Positions 41,379 to 49,450 of a DNA stretch of 64,000 bases are shown piece by piece. Every line of letters starts with the position of its first letter. The stretch's first letter is position 1. The stretch lies in assembly GCF_001458255.1 (NCBI RefSeq), contig NZ_CYSB01000040.1, positions 310,001 to 374,000 on the forward strand. The letters run 5' to 3'. Position numbers and translations under genes: made by a program. The DNA is from Thalassovita autumnalis. GTDB taxonomy: Bacteria > Pseudomonadota > Alphaproteobacteria > Rhodobacterales > Rhodobacteraceae. A model generated the notes under the pieces. The model was not told the DNA's origin, searched no databases, and saw only the letters and a program-made list of their open reading frames with translations.

Positions 41379-41978
41379 ATGACCCCGGAAATTCGAAAAA
41401 TCGTCACCTATGAAGAAGAGACCCTGATCGAAGGGTTTCGCCCCGCTGCCGAGCCCTGGCGCATGTTTGCGGTTGCGGCAGTGCTGAAAAACCCGTGGGC
41501 GGGACGATTTGTTGAAGACCTTAAACCAGAAATTAACGCTTTTGGCCCAATCTTGGGGGAAATGCTGACGACTCGCATCCTGACCTTGGCAGGCGGTGGC
41601 GATGCGATCGAAGCTTATGGCAAGGCCGCTGTGGTGGGCTTGGATGGGGAGGTCGAACACGCCTCGGGCCTGATCCATACCTTACGGTTTGGCAATCATT
41701 ACCGCGAAGCCGTAGCGGCAAAGTCCTACCTGTCGTTCACCAACACCCGCGGTGGCGCCAACGCACCAATTATGGTGCCGATGATGGAAAAAAACGATGT
41801 GGGCCGCCGCTCGCATTATTTGACGTTGCAGTTCGCCATCCCGGATGCACCGCGCGCGGATGAGGTGGTTGTGGTTCTGGCAGGCGCCACCTCGGGTCGA
41901 CCACATCACCGCATTGGTGATCGTTATCAAGACCTTAGGGAGCTGGGCCATGACCTGGAAAACCCAGCCGCGGTCTGA
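41379..41978 (+). CDS. Amino acid synthesis family protein (PF06684/DUF1185)
   Basis: 199 residues, no signal peptide. It matches the family pattern RKIVTYEEETLIEGFR, GILGEMLTTRILTLAGGGDAIEAYGKAAVVGLDGEVEHASGLIHTLRFGNHYR, NTRGGANAPIMVPMMEK, and HYLTLQFAIPDAPRADEVVVVLA. Structures of this family show a chorismate-mutase-like fold, the same general fold as the RutC/YjgF group; no reaction is established. First gene of the operon, with AGGAG before the ATG, and overlapping the hydrolase by 29 bp. Its place in an operon resembling rut suggests a step on a reactive imine/enamine or ring intermediate. Confidence 0.85.
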   Translation: MTPEIRKIVTYEEETLIEGFRPAAEPWRMFAVAAVLKNPWAGRFVEDLKPEINAFGPILGEMLTTRILTLAGGGDAIEAYGKAAVVGLDGEVEHASGLIHTLRFGNHYREAVAAKSYLSFTNTRGGANAPIMVPMMEKNDVGRRSHYLTLQFAIPDAPRADEVVVVLAGATSGRPHHRIGDRYQDLRELGHDLENPAAV

Positions 41979-42798
41979 TTTTGGCCCCTTGCAGGCCATC
42001 GCCGTGCCGGCATCCAGCGGGCCCAACTCACAACAAATCGGGACCACTGCAAAACCGCCTTTGGCAATACTACTGCACGGTGTTGGTCTACGGGCTGAGG
42101 CATGGGCGGCGCAGATCCCGCCATTGACTGATCTGGGATTTGATGTTCTGGCACCAGATATGCCGGGGCATGGCCAAAGCGCGTTTACCCCGTTGGACAA
42201 CGTCCAGGGCTACGCCGCTTTGTTGGGCATCGCACTGGCCCAGCAAGCGCCGGACCGTGACTGCCTACTGATCGGACATTCGATGGGGGCAATGATTGCC
42301 CTGGAATTGGCGCAGCAACACGCCAAACGATGCATCGGCATAATTGCAATGAATGCAGTCTTCCAACGCGACGCCCCTGCGCGCGCTGCAGTCCAAGCCC
42401 GTGCCGCACGATTGGACGGGGTCAACCTGCCGGATCCTTCCCCCACGCTAACCCGCTGGTTTGGCGCGGAAACCTCCGATCCAGCACCCGAGCGGAAGGC
42501 CTGCCATGACTGGCTGACCACCGTGTCGCCGCGTGGGTACCAACAGGCCTATCGCAGTTTTGCCAATTCAGACGGTCCTTCGCCCCTGTCCCTGAAAACG
42601 TTGCGCTGCCCCGCGCTGTTCCTGACGGGCGCGGAGGAGCCGAATTCCACCCCAGCCATGTCAATCGCGATGGCCGATTTAGCACCGAAGGGACGGGCCG
42701 AGGTGATCGCCGGCGCTGCGCATATGATGCCAATGACGCATGTCACCGAAACAAACAGCGCCGTTCTGAATTTCGCAAAGGAGTGCCTGCATGCCTGA
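41950..42798 (+). CDS. Alpha/beta hydrolase (RutD-like context)
   Basis: 282 residues from the ATG at 41950 inside the end of the previous gene. Fold marks: LLHGVGLRAEAWAAQIPPL (oxyanion hole HG), MPGHGQS, nucleophile elbow IGHSMGAM, a late Asp, and the catalytic His in AGAAHMMPMT. It probably hydrolyses an ester, amide or C-C bond formed downstream of the monooxygenase. It overlaps the flavin reductase gene by 8 bp. Confidence 0.88.
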   Translation: MTWKTQPRSDFGPLQAIAVPASSGPNSQQIGTTAKPPLAILLHGVGLRAEAWAAQIPPLTDLGFDVLAPDMPGHGQSAFTPLDNVQGYAALLGIALAQQAPDRDCLLIGHSMGAMIALELAQQHAKRCIGIIAMNAVFQRDAPARAAVQARAARLDGVNLPDPSPTLTRWFGAETSDPAPERKACHDWLTTVSPRGYQQAYRSFANSDGPSPLSLKTLRCPALFLTGAEEPNSTPAMSIAMADLAPKGRAEVIAGAAHMMPMTHVTETNSAVLNFAKECLHA

Positions 42799-43726
42799 CG
42801 CCATCCCCTTTGATCCGCGCACCTTGCGGGACGCATTTGGGCGTTTCATGACCGGCGTTGTCGTCGTCACGGCCCGAAACACAGGAGGCACCCCGATCGG
42901 TTTTACCGCAAATTCTTTCAGCTCCGTCTCAATGGATCCGCCGCTGCTGTCCGTATGCCCGGGTAAATTTCTGTCGACCTATCAGGGTCTTAAAGAGGCA
43001 AGCCATTTCGGCATTTCGATTTTGGCTGACAGCCAGGAGGATATCTCCAACATCTTCGCTCGCTCAAAAGAGGACCGATTTGCCAGGGTTCCCCATCACG
43101 TGGATGGCAATGATGTGCCTCTAATTGACGGCGCCATTGCGACGTTTTCCTGCCAGACCCATCGCTGGATCGACGCCGGCGACCACGCCATTCTGTTGGG
43201 GCAAGTCACGGGGTTCACTCAACGGCCCGGAGACGGGCTCGGCTACCAAAACGGTGGGTATTTCAGCCTTGGTCGTGAACGCCGGGCCGCTGCCCCATCC
43301 GCGAAACATCGGGTGTGCGGCGCCATTGTCGAACATGGCGATCAGGTGCTGCTGGAACAGGGAGAAGACGGGCTGCGACCATTTCAAATTGACGTTCCCA
43401 AAGGGACAAGCGCGCGCAAAACGCTGACCGAGGCGTTGCAAAACCGCGGACTGACGGCCAGCCTGCAACAGGTCTATTCGGTCTTTGACGATCCAACCGA
43501 GCAACGCGAATATTCATATTTCTTAGCACGTTGCACCGCCCCTAGTAACGGTGAGGGACTGGTCTGGACGCGTCGCGCCGAGCTTCCGCACCAACAGTTT
43601 GCCACACCGACCCTTGCCACCCTGCTCAGCCGTTTCGCACGCGAGGCTGAGAGCCGCAATTTCATGCTCTACCTCGGTGATGCCGAGGCCGGAGAACTGC
43701 ACCAAATGACTGATCGGAGCACGTGA
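42791..43726 (+). CDS. Flavin reductase fused to a degenerate Nudix-like domain
   Basis: 311 residues. The first ~160 are a DIM6/NTAB-type flavin reductase (FGRFMTGVVVVTARNTGGTPIGFTANSFSSVSMDPPLLSVCPGK). It supplies reduced FMN to the luciferase-like enzyme encoded next. Residues ~170-311 look like a Nudix fold (HRVCGAIVEHGDQVLLEQGEDG), but the catalytic box is broken: after KGTSARKTLTEALQNRGL there is no REUxEE. This second half may be a ligand-sensing or docking module. AAGGAG precedes the ATG, and the stop overlaps the next start (TGATG). Confidence 0.87.
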   Translation: MPDAIPFDPRTLRDAFGRFMTGVVVVTARNTGGTPIGFTANSFSSVSMDPPLLSVCPGKFLSTYQGLKEASHFGISILADSQEDISNIFARSKEDRFARVPHHVDGNDVPLIDGAIATFSCQTHRWIDAGDHAILLGQVTGFTQRPGDGLGYQNGGYFSLGRERRAAAPSAKHRVCGAIVEHGDQVLLEQGEDGLRPFQIDVPKGTSARKTLTEALQNRGLTASLQQVYSVFDDPTEQREYSYFLARCTAPSNGEGLVWTRRAELPHQQFATPTLATLLSRFAREAESRNFMLYLGDAEAGELHQMTDRST

Positions 43727-44760
43727 TGGAGTTTTCGCTTTTTGCACATATGGAACGGTTGAGCCCGGAGGATCCAGCAGATCAGCTGTACGAAGATTTT
43801 GCCGGTCTTTGCGAAATGGCCGATCAGGGCGGGATGCGCGCGGTCTGGACGGGTGAGCATCATGGGATGGAATTTACCATCGCCCCGAACCCGTTTTTGT
43901 CCCTGGTGGACCTGTCCCATCGCACCAAACAGATCCGCCTTGGCACCGGCACCGTGATTGCGCCGTTCTGGCATCCGATCAAACTGGCAGGTGAAGCGGC
44001 GGCAGCGGATCAGATCACCGGAGGGCGGATTGAGCTGGGCATCGCACGCGGCGCATATTCCTATGAGTATGAAAGACTTATGCCCGGAATGGACGCCTGG
44101 GATGCAGGGCAGCGCATGCGGGAACTGACCCCCCTATTGCCGCAACTTTGGCAAGGCGATTGCGCCCATGACGGGCAGTATTTTCAGTTTCCAGCCACCA
44201 CATCGGCCCCCAAGCCGCGGCAACCAGAGGGCCCCCCGATCTGGATTGCGGCACGTGATCCGAACAGCCACGAATTTGGTGTTCACAATGGTTTCAATAT
44301 TCAAGTGACCCCGCTCTGGCAGGGGATGGAGGAAATTGAAACCTTGATGGACCGGTTCAATGCAGCCTGCGATAGCCATGACGGCAAAAGGCCGAAAATC
44401 ATGCTCCTGCATCACTGCTACGTAGGCCAGGACAGCGCTGATGTTGATCACGCGATCACGGATTTACATCGATATTACAATTACTTCGGCGCTTGGTTTC
44501 AAAACAAACGACCGGTCAGCCAGGGCCACATCGCCGCACTGAGCGCGGATGAGATTGCCGGCAATCCGATGTTCACAGCCGAAAAACTGCGTCAGGATCT
44601 GACCGTTGGCACAGCGCAGGAGGTGATTGATCGGATTAAGAGATATGAAGATCTGGGCTACGATGAGTTTGCCTTTTGGATCGATTCCGGCATGAGCACC
44701 GATCGTAAACGCGCCTCTCTCGCGCGGTTTATCGACGATGTTATGCCCGCCTTCACCTGA
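43726..44760 (+). CDS. LLM-class (luciferase-like) flavin monooxygenase
   Basis: 344 residues from the ATG at 43726. Bacterial-luciferase TIM barrel: FSLFAHMERLSPEDPADQLYEDF, VWTGEHHGMEFTIAPNPFLSLVDLSHRTKQIRLGTGTVIAPFWHPIKLAGEAAAADQITGGRIELGIARGAYSYEYERLM. It uses reduced FMN and O2 to oxygenate an organic substrate, as RutA does with uracil or PyrA-type enzymes with pyridine. The flavin reductase partner is translationally coupled upstream. Confidence 0.9.
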   Translation: MEFSLFAHMERLSPEDPADQLYEDFAGLCEMADQGGMRAVWTGEHHGMEFTIAPNPFLSLVDLSHRTKQIRLGTGTVIAPFWHPIKLAGEAAAADQITGGRIELGIARGAYSYEYERLMPGMDAWDAGQRMRELTPLLPQLWQGDCAHDGQYFQFPATTSAPKPRQPEGPPIWIAARDPNSHEFGVHNGFNIQVTPLWQGMEEIETLMDRFNAACDSHDGKRPKIMLLHHCYVGQDSADVDHAITDLHRYYNYFGAWFQNKRPVSQGHIAALSADEIAGNPMFTAEKLRQDLTVGTAQEVIDRIKRYEDLGYDEFAFWIDSGMSTDRKRASLARFIDDVMPAFT

Positions 44761-44782
44761 GTGCCGTTAACCGAGGTTTCAC

Positions 44783-46258
44783 ATGGATTTACCACATTAC
44801 CAGCTTTTCATTGACGGCACTTGGTGCGACGGCGCAACCGGTCAGACCATGACGTCGGAAAACCCCGCCACGGGTGAGGTCTGGGCAGAATTTGCCTGCG
44901 CCGCGCCCGAAGATGTCAACCGCGCCGTCGCCGCTGCACGGCGCGCACTTGAGGCGCCCGAGTGGCGCGACCTCAGCCAGACGGCGCGCGGTAAGCTGCT
45001 CTATCGATTGGCAGAATTGATCGAAGAACATGCAGAGACCATCGGCCGCGTCGAGACCACCGACAGCGGAAAACTGCTGGCAGAAACGCGCAGTCAGACG
45101 GCCTATGTCGGGGATTATTACCGCTATTACGCCGGCCTGGCGGACAAGCTGGAAGGTGCGGTTTTACCGATCGACAAACCTGACATGCACGTCTTCACCC
45201 GACGGGCGCCCATCGGGGTTGTAGCCGCGATTGTGCCTTGGAACGCGCAAATGTTCTTAACGGCAACCAAGCTTGGCCCGGCCTTGGCGGCAGGTTGCAC
45301 CGTGGTACTGAAAGCCTCCGAACAGGCCCCCGCGCCGATGTTCGAATTTGCCAAGCTGATCGAAGCCGCCGGATTTCCGCCCGGCGTTGTTTCCGTGATC
45401 ACCGGCGACGCCGAGGGCTGCGCAATCCCCCTGACCCGTCACCCTGATGTGGACCGGATAGCCTTCACCGGCGGGCCTGAAACGGCCAAACATGTGGTGC
45501 GCAACTCGGCCGAGAACTTTGCCGTAACCACATTGGAACTCGGGGGAAAATCCCCGATCATCGTTTTTGATGATGCGGATGTGGAGGCAGCAGCAAACGG
45601 GCTGATCGCCGGCAATTTCGGTGCCTCTGGTCAAAGCTGTGTGGCCGGGTCGCGCGCCCTGGTGCAACGCGGCATTTACCCAACCCTGGTGGCCAGAATT
45701 GCGGAGAAAGCCCGCGACATTCGGGTGGGTGACCCGCTGGCCACGGAAACCCACGTCGGCCCACTGTGCACCCAGGCGCAGGTTGAGGTGATCCGACAGA
45801 CGTTAAGAAAATCGCAAGATCAGGGCGCTACGATCAGATTCGGTGGTGCCCCGCTGGACCGCCCCGGCAACTATATGGTGCCAACCTTGGTGGAATGCCC
45901 CGACGCTGAGGTTGAGACCTTGAAGGTGGAAATGTTTGGCCCTGTGATGTCCCTTTTGCCGTTCGACACGGAGGACGAGGCGATTGATCTGGCCAATGAC
46001 ACGGAGTTTGGGTTGGGCTCTGGCGTGTTCACCCAAAACCTGGCGCGGGCACACCGTGTTTCGGGACGGTTGCGTTCGGGCATTTGTTGGATCAACACCT
46101 ATCGCGCCGTCTCCCCCATCGCGCCATTTGGTGGATTTAACCAGTCGGGCTATGGGCGCGAAGCGGGAATGGAGGCGATTTTGGACTACACGCGCACGCA
46201 GACGACCTGGATCAGCACCGCTGAAACGCCAATGGCCAATCCGTTTGTCATGCGGTAA
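44783..46258 (+). CDS. NAD(P)-dependent aldehyde dehydrogenase
   Basis: 491 residues, a complete ALDH: cofactor region APIGVVAAIVPWNAQMFLT, catalytic Glu in TTLELGGKSPI, catalytic Cys in GASGQSCVAGSRA, and EMFGPVMSLLPF. It lies 22 bp after the monooxygenase as last gene of the operon. It likely oxidises the aldehyde released by ring or chain cleavage. Resembles the PyrC-type dehydrogenases of pyridine degradation in context only. Confidence 0.9.
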   Translation: MDLPHYQLFIDGTWCDGATGQTMTSENPATGEVWAEFACAAPEDVNRAVAAARRALEAPEWRDLSQTARGKLLYRLAELIEEHAETIGRVETTDSGKLLAETRSQTAYVGDYYRYYAGLADKLEGAVLPIDKPDMHVFTRRAPIGVVAAIVPWNAQMFLTATKLGPALAAGCTVVLKASEQAPAPMFEFAKLIEAAGFPPGVVSVITGDAEGCAIPLTRHPDVDRIAFTGGPETAKHVVRNSAENFAVTTLELGGKSPIIVFDDADVEAAANGLIAGNFGASGQSCVAGSRALVQRGIYPTLVARIAEKARDIRVGDPLATETHVGPLCTQAQVEVIRQTLRKSQDQGATIRFGGAPLDRPGNYMVPTLVECPDAEVETLKVEMFGPVMSLLPFDTEDEAIDLANDTEFGLGSGVFTQNLARAHRVSGRLRSGICWINTYRAVSPIAPFGGFNQSGYGREAGMEAILDYTRTQTTWISTAETPMANPFVMR

Positions 46259-46555
46259 GTGGGCCTGCGTGAACTGCGAAAATGCAGGGGAAGCCGTCCA
46301 TGACACATGCGGCGGCAGCCCACTCAAAGGAAACCGCACAGTGAGTGGTCATGTTCTTTTGGGACAGACCTTCGTGCGTGTTTCCGATGCCGCACAGCGA
46401 CGATCGTGGTGCCCGCATGAAAAACTCTGTCTGGGGCCAACTGGCACAGGTGATGTTTGCGGGCTCGGCAGGAGCCAAGTCGGGCAAAAATTCCTTTCTT
46501 CGTAAGGTGCAATCGTATACGAATTAATTAGTAATGAATGGACGGAGAGAGTTTG
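46259..46555. other. Intergenic region before the BlaI-type repressor
   Basis: About 297 bp. Short open frames here have no RBS or family features. Near its right end it holds TCGTATACGA (46513-46522), a perfect 10-bp palindrome, abutting AATTAATT (46522-46529). This is a likely operator/promoter for the BlaI-type gene. Confidence 0.5.
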
Positions 46556-46948
46556 GTGCCACGGCGACGCAGTGAGATGCTCACGGATGTTGAATTAGAA
46601 CTGATGATTGCCCTGTGGCAGATCGGATCAGGTTCCGTGCGCGAGGTGATGGCGGCGCTTTCAGGCGAAAGCAAACGGGCCTATACGTCAGTTGCGACCA
46701 TCATGAAGATCCTTGACGACAAAGGATATGTAACCTCAGAGCGGCAGGACCGCAGCCTGATCTACACCCCCACCGTCAAGCGCAGCGAGTATGAAGGCAA
46801 ATCTCTGAAAAACTTATCAGATTCCTTATTTGGGGGGACCCCGACCGCGCTGGTTGCGCGGCTGGTGGACAATGAGGATCTGACGGATGAAATGATCCAA
46901 GAAATTAAGGCGATCATTGAGACGAGGATCAGAAAGGATGACGGTTGA
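46556..46948 (+). CDS. BlaI/MecI/CopY-family repressor
   Basis: About 130 residues. The GTG at 46556 is favoured because GGAG lies 8 bases upstream; an ATG at 46538 has no RBS. Winged helix (LTDVELELMIALWQIGSGSVREVMAAL; AYTSVATIMKILDDKGYVTSERQDRSLIYTP) plus a C-terminal dimerisation helix region (ALVARLVDNEDLTDEMIQEIKAII). BlaI proteins bind as dimers upstream of their own operon and are inactivated by the coupled M56 protease. The next gene starts inside its end. Confidence 0.88.
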   Translation: MPRRRSEMLTDVELELMIALWQIGSGSVREVMAALSGESKRAYTSVATIMKILDDKGYVTSERQDRSLIYTPTVKRSEYEGKSLKNLSDSLFGGTPTALVARLVDNEDLTDEMIQEIKAIIETRIRKDDG

Positions 46949-48050
46949 ACAACTCGTAGGGGGGATGGTCTGGGTCCAGGGAATGGTACTCATGGCCGCG
47001 CTTGTTTTTGCCATTTTTGATGGTCTCTTTGCGCTGTCCGGGCAGCGCCGTAATTTTCTGACGCGACGACGATTGGGGCTGACCGCAATCGCCGCCATTG
47101 CGCTGGTGCCACTGGCCCTGCCGGCCCTGCTGGCGACCAGCTATGCGACCTCGATCAACGCGACGGAACTTGTTGTTTCGCAATATCTTAAGGGCAACCT
47201 GTCGATGTCTGCCGGTGAGGTGACATCGCTGTTGGAGATAAAATCGCGTTGGATTGATCAGTTGAGCCAAGGCAGCAGCTGGCTGGCGCTTGGTGTGCTG
47301 CTGGTCTTTGCTGGCGCCTTTGTCGGCCGGCTGGTCTATCTGATCGTGAACGTCATTCGCATTCGACGCGCCATTCAGGGTGGTCAAGTGTTGCGCCGTG
47401 GCCGTCGGCTGCGCATTGTCCTCAGCCCCAGCGTCAGCGTGCCGTTTTCGACCCGTGGGCTGTGGCACTACTATGTTGTGCTGCCGCTCAGCTTCTGCGC
47501 GGATCGTGATGCCATGCAGATGTCACTGGGTCATGAATTGCAGCATATTCGCCAGGGGGATGTGGATGCTGAGGTGGCGCTGTCGCTAATCTCACCGCTG
47601 GTGGTGCTGAACCCCGGTTTCTGGTTCCTCAGCTCGCGCCTGCGCAAATTGGGGGAACTGGTCTGCGACCGCAACTATCTGCGCCGTCGCCGATTTGATC
47701 CACATGGCTATTCGATGCGGTTGCTCGCCGTGGCGCGGCGCAGCCGTCATGCGGTGGGTCAGCCCGCCGCCTTTGGGGTGCCGCTGGTCGGGCGCGCCCT
47801 GCCCGTTCTGGGGCGTCGGTCGATGCTGAAAGACCGGATCCTGGAAATTGCAGCGGATCAAAGCAGCCCCAGCCGCGATACCCGGGCGCTGAGCATGGCG
47901 ATGTCCTTGGTCATGATCGCTGCTGTGTTGGCCACCGCCACCGCGGTCGCCCAGCCCAAGGACTGGAGCCATGAGCGGATCATGCTGTCCTCCGTGGCCA
48001 ATCTGGAGCGGCTGAACCAGCTTAACACGATGGCACAGCGCAGCTGGTAA
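46938..48050 (+). CDS. M56 family membrane metallopeptidase (BlaR1/MecR1 protease-domain type)
   Basis: 370 residues from the ATG at 46938. N-terminal membrane helices (~10-35, ~50-70, ~115-140), zinc-protease motif HELQH (residues ~199-203) with a downstream acidic region (RKLGELVCDRNYLR), and one C-terminal membrane helix (AMSLVMIAAVLATATAVA). The extracellular penicillin-binding sensor of BlaR1 is missing, so beta-lactam sensing is unlikely; its signal is unknown. It overlaps the repressor gene by 11 bp. Likely cleaves the BlaI-type partner when stimulated. Confidence 0.85.
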   Translation: MTVEQLVGGMVWVQGMVLMAALVFAIFDGLFALSGQRRNFLTRRRLGLTAIAAIALVPLALPALLATSYATSINATELVVSQYLKGNLSMSAGEVTSLLEIKSRWIDQLSQGSSWLALGVLLVFAGAFVGRLVYLIVNVIRIRRAIQGGQVLRRGRRLRIVLSPSVSVPFSTRGLWHYYVVLPLSFCADRDAMQMSLGHELQHIRQGDVDAEVALSLISPLVVLNPGFWFLSSRLRKLGELVCDRNYLRRRRFDPHGYSMRLLAVARRSRHAVGQPAAFGVPLVGRALPVLGRRSMLKDRILEIAADQSSPSRDTRALSMAMSLVMIAAVLATATAVAQPKDWSHERIMLSSVANLERLNQLNTMAQRSW

Positions 48051-48071
48051 GGACGGACTTTCGACCTATTG

Positions 48072-48098
48072 AGGCGGCTCTGAGGGGCCGCCTTTTTT
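48072..48098 (+). terminator. Rho-independent terminator of the BlaI/M56 operon
   Basis: AGGCGGC / GCCGCCT stem with an 8-base loop followed by TTTTTTAT, 22 bp after the stop. A textbook intrinsic terminator. The remaining 215 bp up to the next terminator hold no gene that I can support. Confidence 0.85.
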
Positions 48099-48313
48099 AT
48101 GTGTTGTCCTTGGCTGAGAGCTGACCAATACAGCGCCTCGCTATGCTGTGGGATCACGCGTCCGGTCGATCTTAGCCTGCCAACTGTTTTGAACAGCGCC
48201 AACTGCACTTTAGCCCCGCCTTCACCAAGAGTTCGCTAACAGGCTGGAAGCGGCCAGAGGAACTGTCATCGTAACCAGTCCGGCACCGAACAGAACCGGC
48301 AACGCCAAAAACA

Positions 48314-48343
48314 AAACGGCCCGAGGTTTCCCCCGGGCCGTTT
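48314..48343 (-). terminator. Rho-independent terminator of the glycerol transporter operon
   Basis: Perfect 10-bp stem AAACGGCCCG / CGGGCCGTTT with a 10-base loop. On the minus strand it runs into TTTTGTTTTTGG. It lies 20 bp after the last gene of the operon. Confidence 0.85.
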
Positions 48344-48362
48344 GCATATTTTCAATCCAGCT

Positions 48363-48641
48363 TCAGACTTTCCAGAAGCAGAGGATCCCCCAGCCGATGG
48401 AAATCCCAAGCGGCGCCCAGAGCGGCATACCGACCAGACCCAGCCAGGCCAGGAAGATGAAACTGGTGCCCAGGCAGGTTAGGAACAGGCGGTCGCCACG
48501 GGTGGTCACAAGGCCCAGGATCCCTTTCCGCTCGGCCCCGCCGGGGTATTTGATTTCGATCACCGTCAGCAGACCAATGGCGCTGAACAATCCAATGAAG
48601 ACCAGCGCGGTGGGCCAGGTCCAAGCCATCCAACTCAACAT
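48363..48641 (-). CDS. DUF2160 small membrane subunit of glycerol ABC transporter
   Basis: 92 residues from the ATG at 48641 (GGGAGGG 6 bases upstream). Two to three membrane helices (TWPTALVFIGLFSAIGLLTV; LFLTCLGTSFIFLAWLGLVG; APLGISIGWGILCFW). It starts 1 bp after the glpQ stop. In position it matches the small DUF2160 gene (glpU) of rhizobial glycerol transport operons. Function unknown, probably an integral part or stabiliser of the permease. Confidence 0.85.
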   Translation of the reverse strand: MLSWMAWTWPTALVFIGLFSAIGLLTVIEIKYPGGAERKGILGLVTTRGDRLFLTCLGTSFIFLAWLGLVGMPLWAPLGISIGWGILCFWKV

Positions 48642-48642
48642 A

Positions 48643-49440
48643 TCAAACCCTCCCCATCGCGAAGCCCTTCGCGATGTAATTGCGGACAAAGTAGATCACC
48701 ACGGCACCGGGGATGATGGTCAGCGTGCCCGCCGCCGCCAGAAGCCCCAACTCATAGCCCGCAGAGGATGCGGTTTTGGTCATGGTGGCGGCGATCGGCT
48801 TGGCCGCAACAGCGGTCAGGGTTTTCGCCAGCAGCAGCTCCACCCATGAGAACATGAAGCAGAAGAAGGCAGCCACACCAACACCGGCTTTGATCGTCGG
48901 GATGAAGATCGAGACGAAGAAACGCGGGAAGGAATAGCCATCCACATAGGCCGTTTCATCCAGTTCTTTGGGCACACCGCCCATGAAGCCTTCCAAAATC
49001 CAGACCGCCAGAGGGATGTTGAACAGGCAATGCGCCAGAGCCACGGCAAGATGGGTGTCAAAGATGCCCACCGCCGAATAGAGCTGGAAGAAGGGCAAGG
49101 CGAAGACGGCCGCCGGTGCCATCCGGTTGGTCAGCAGCCAGAAGAACAGCTGCTTGTCGCCGAGGAAGCGATACCGGCTGAAGGCATAGGCCGCCGGCAG
49201 CGCCACCGCGATGGAGATCACCGTGTTCAGCGACACGTAGATGATCGAGTTGATGTAACCCCAATACCAGGTCGGATCGGTGAAGATCGTCTGATAGGCC
49301 TCCAGCGTGAAGGTCTGCGGGAACAGCGAGAACCCGGCGAGGATTTCATTGGTCGTCTTAAAGCTCATCGCGACGAGCCAGTAGATCGGCAGCATCAGGA
49401 AGAAGATGTAAGCGATCGGGACAAGAGAACGTTTGCGCAT
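48643..49440 (-). CDS. glpQ: Glycerol ABC transporter permease GlpQ
   Basis: 265 residues, six membrane helices, MalG-type binding-protein-dependent permease. It begins MRKRSLVPIAYIFFLMLPIYWL. The coupling motif is NIPLAVWILEGFMGGVPKELDETAYVDGYSFPRFF (EAA loop). Forms the transmembrane heterodimer with GlpP, encoded 10 bp upstream. Confidence 0.9.
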   Translation of the reverse strand: MRKRSLVPIAYIFFLMLPIYWLVAMSFKTTNEILAGFSLFPQTFTLEAYQTIFTDPTWYWGYINSIIYVSLNTVISIAVALPAAYAFSRYRFLGDKQLFFWLLTNRMAPAAVFALPFFQLYSAVGIFDTHLAVALAHCLFNIPLAVWILEGFMGGVPKELDETAYVDGYSFPRFFVSIFIPTIKAGVGVAAFFCFMFSWVELLLAKTLTAVAAKPIAATMTKTASSAGYELGLLAAAGTLTIIPGAVVIYFVRNYIAKGFAMGRV

Positions 49441-49450
49441 TCCTGCCTCC

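Noticed and set aside
46345-46527. 60-codon frame upstream of the BlaI-type gene
   Set aside because: No RBS or family features, and it covers the likely operator region.
46938-48050. Beta-lactam sensor BlaR1
   Set aside because: The M56 protease domain is present, but the extracellular penicillin-binding domain is entirely missing.
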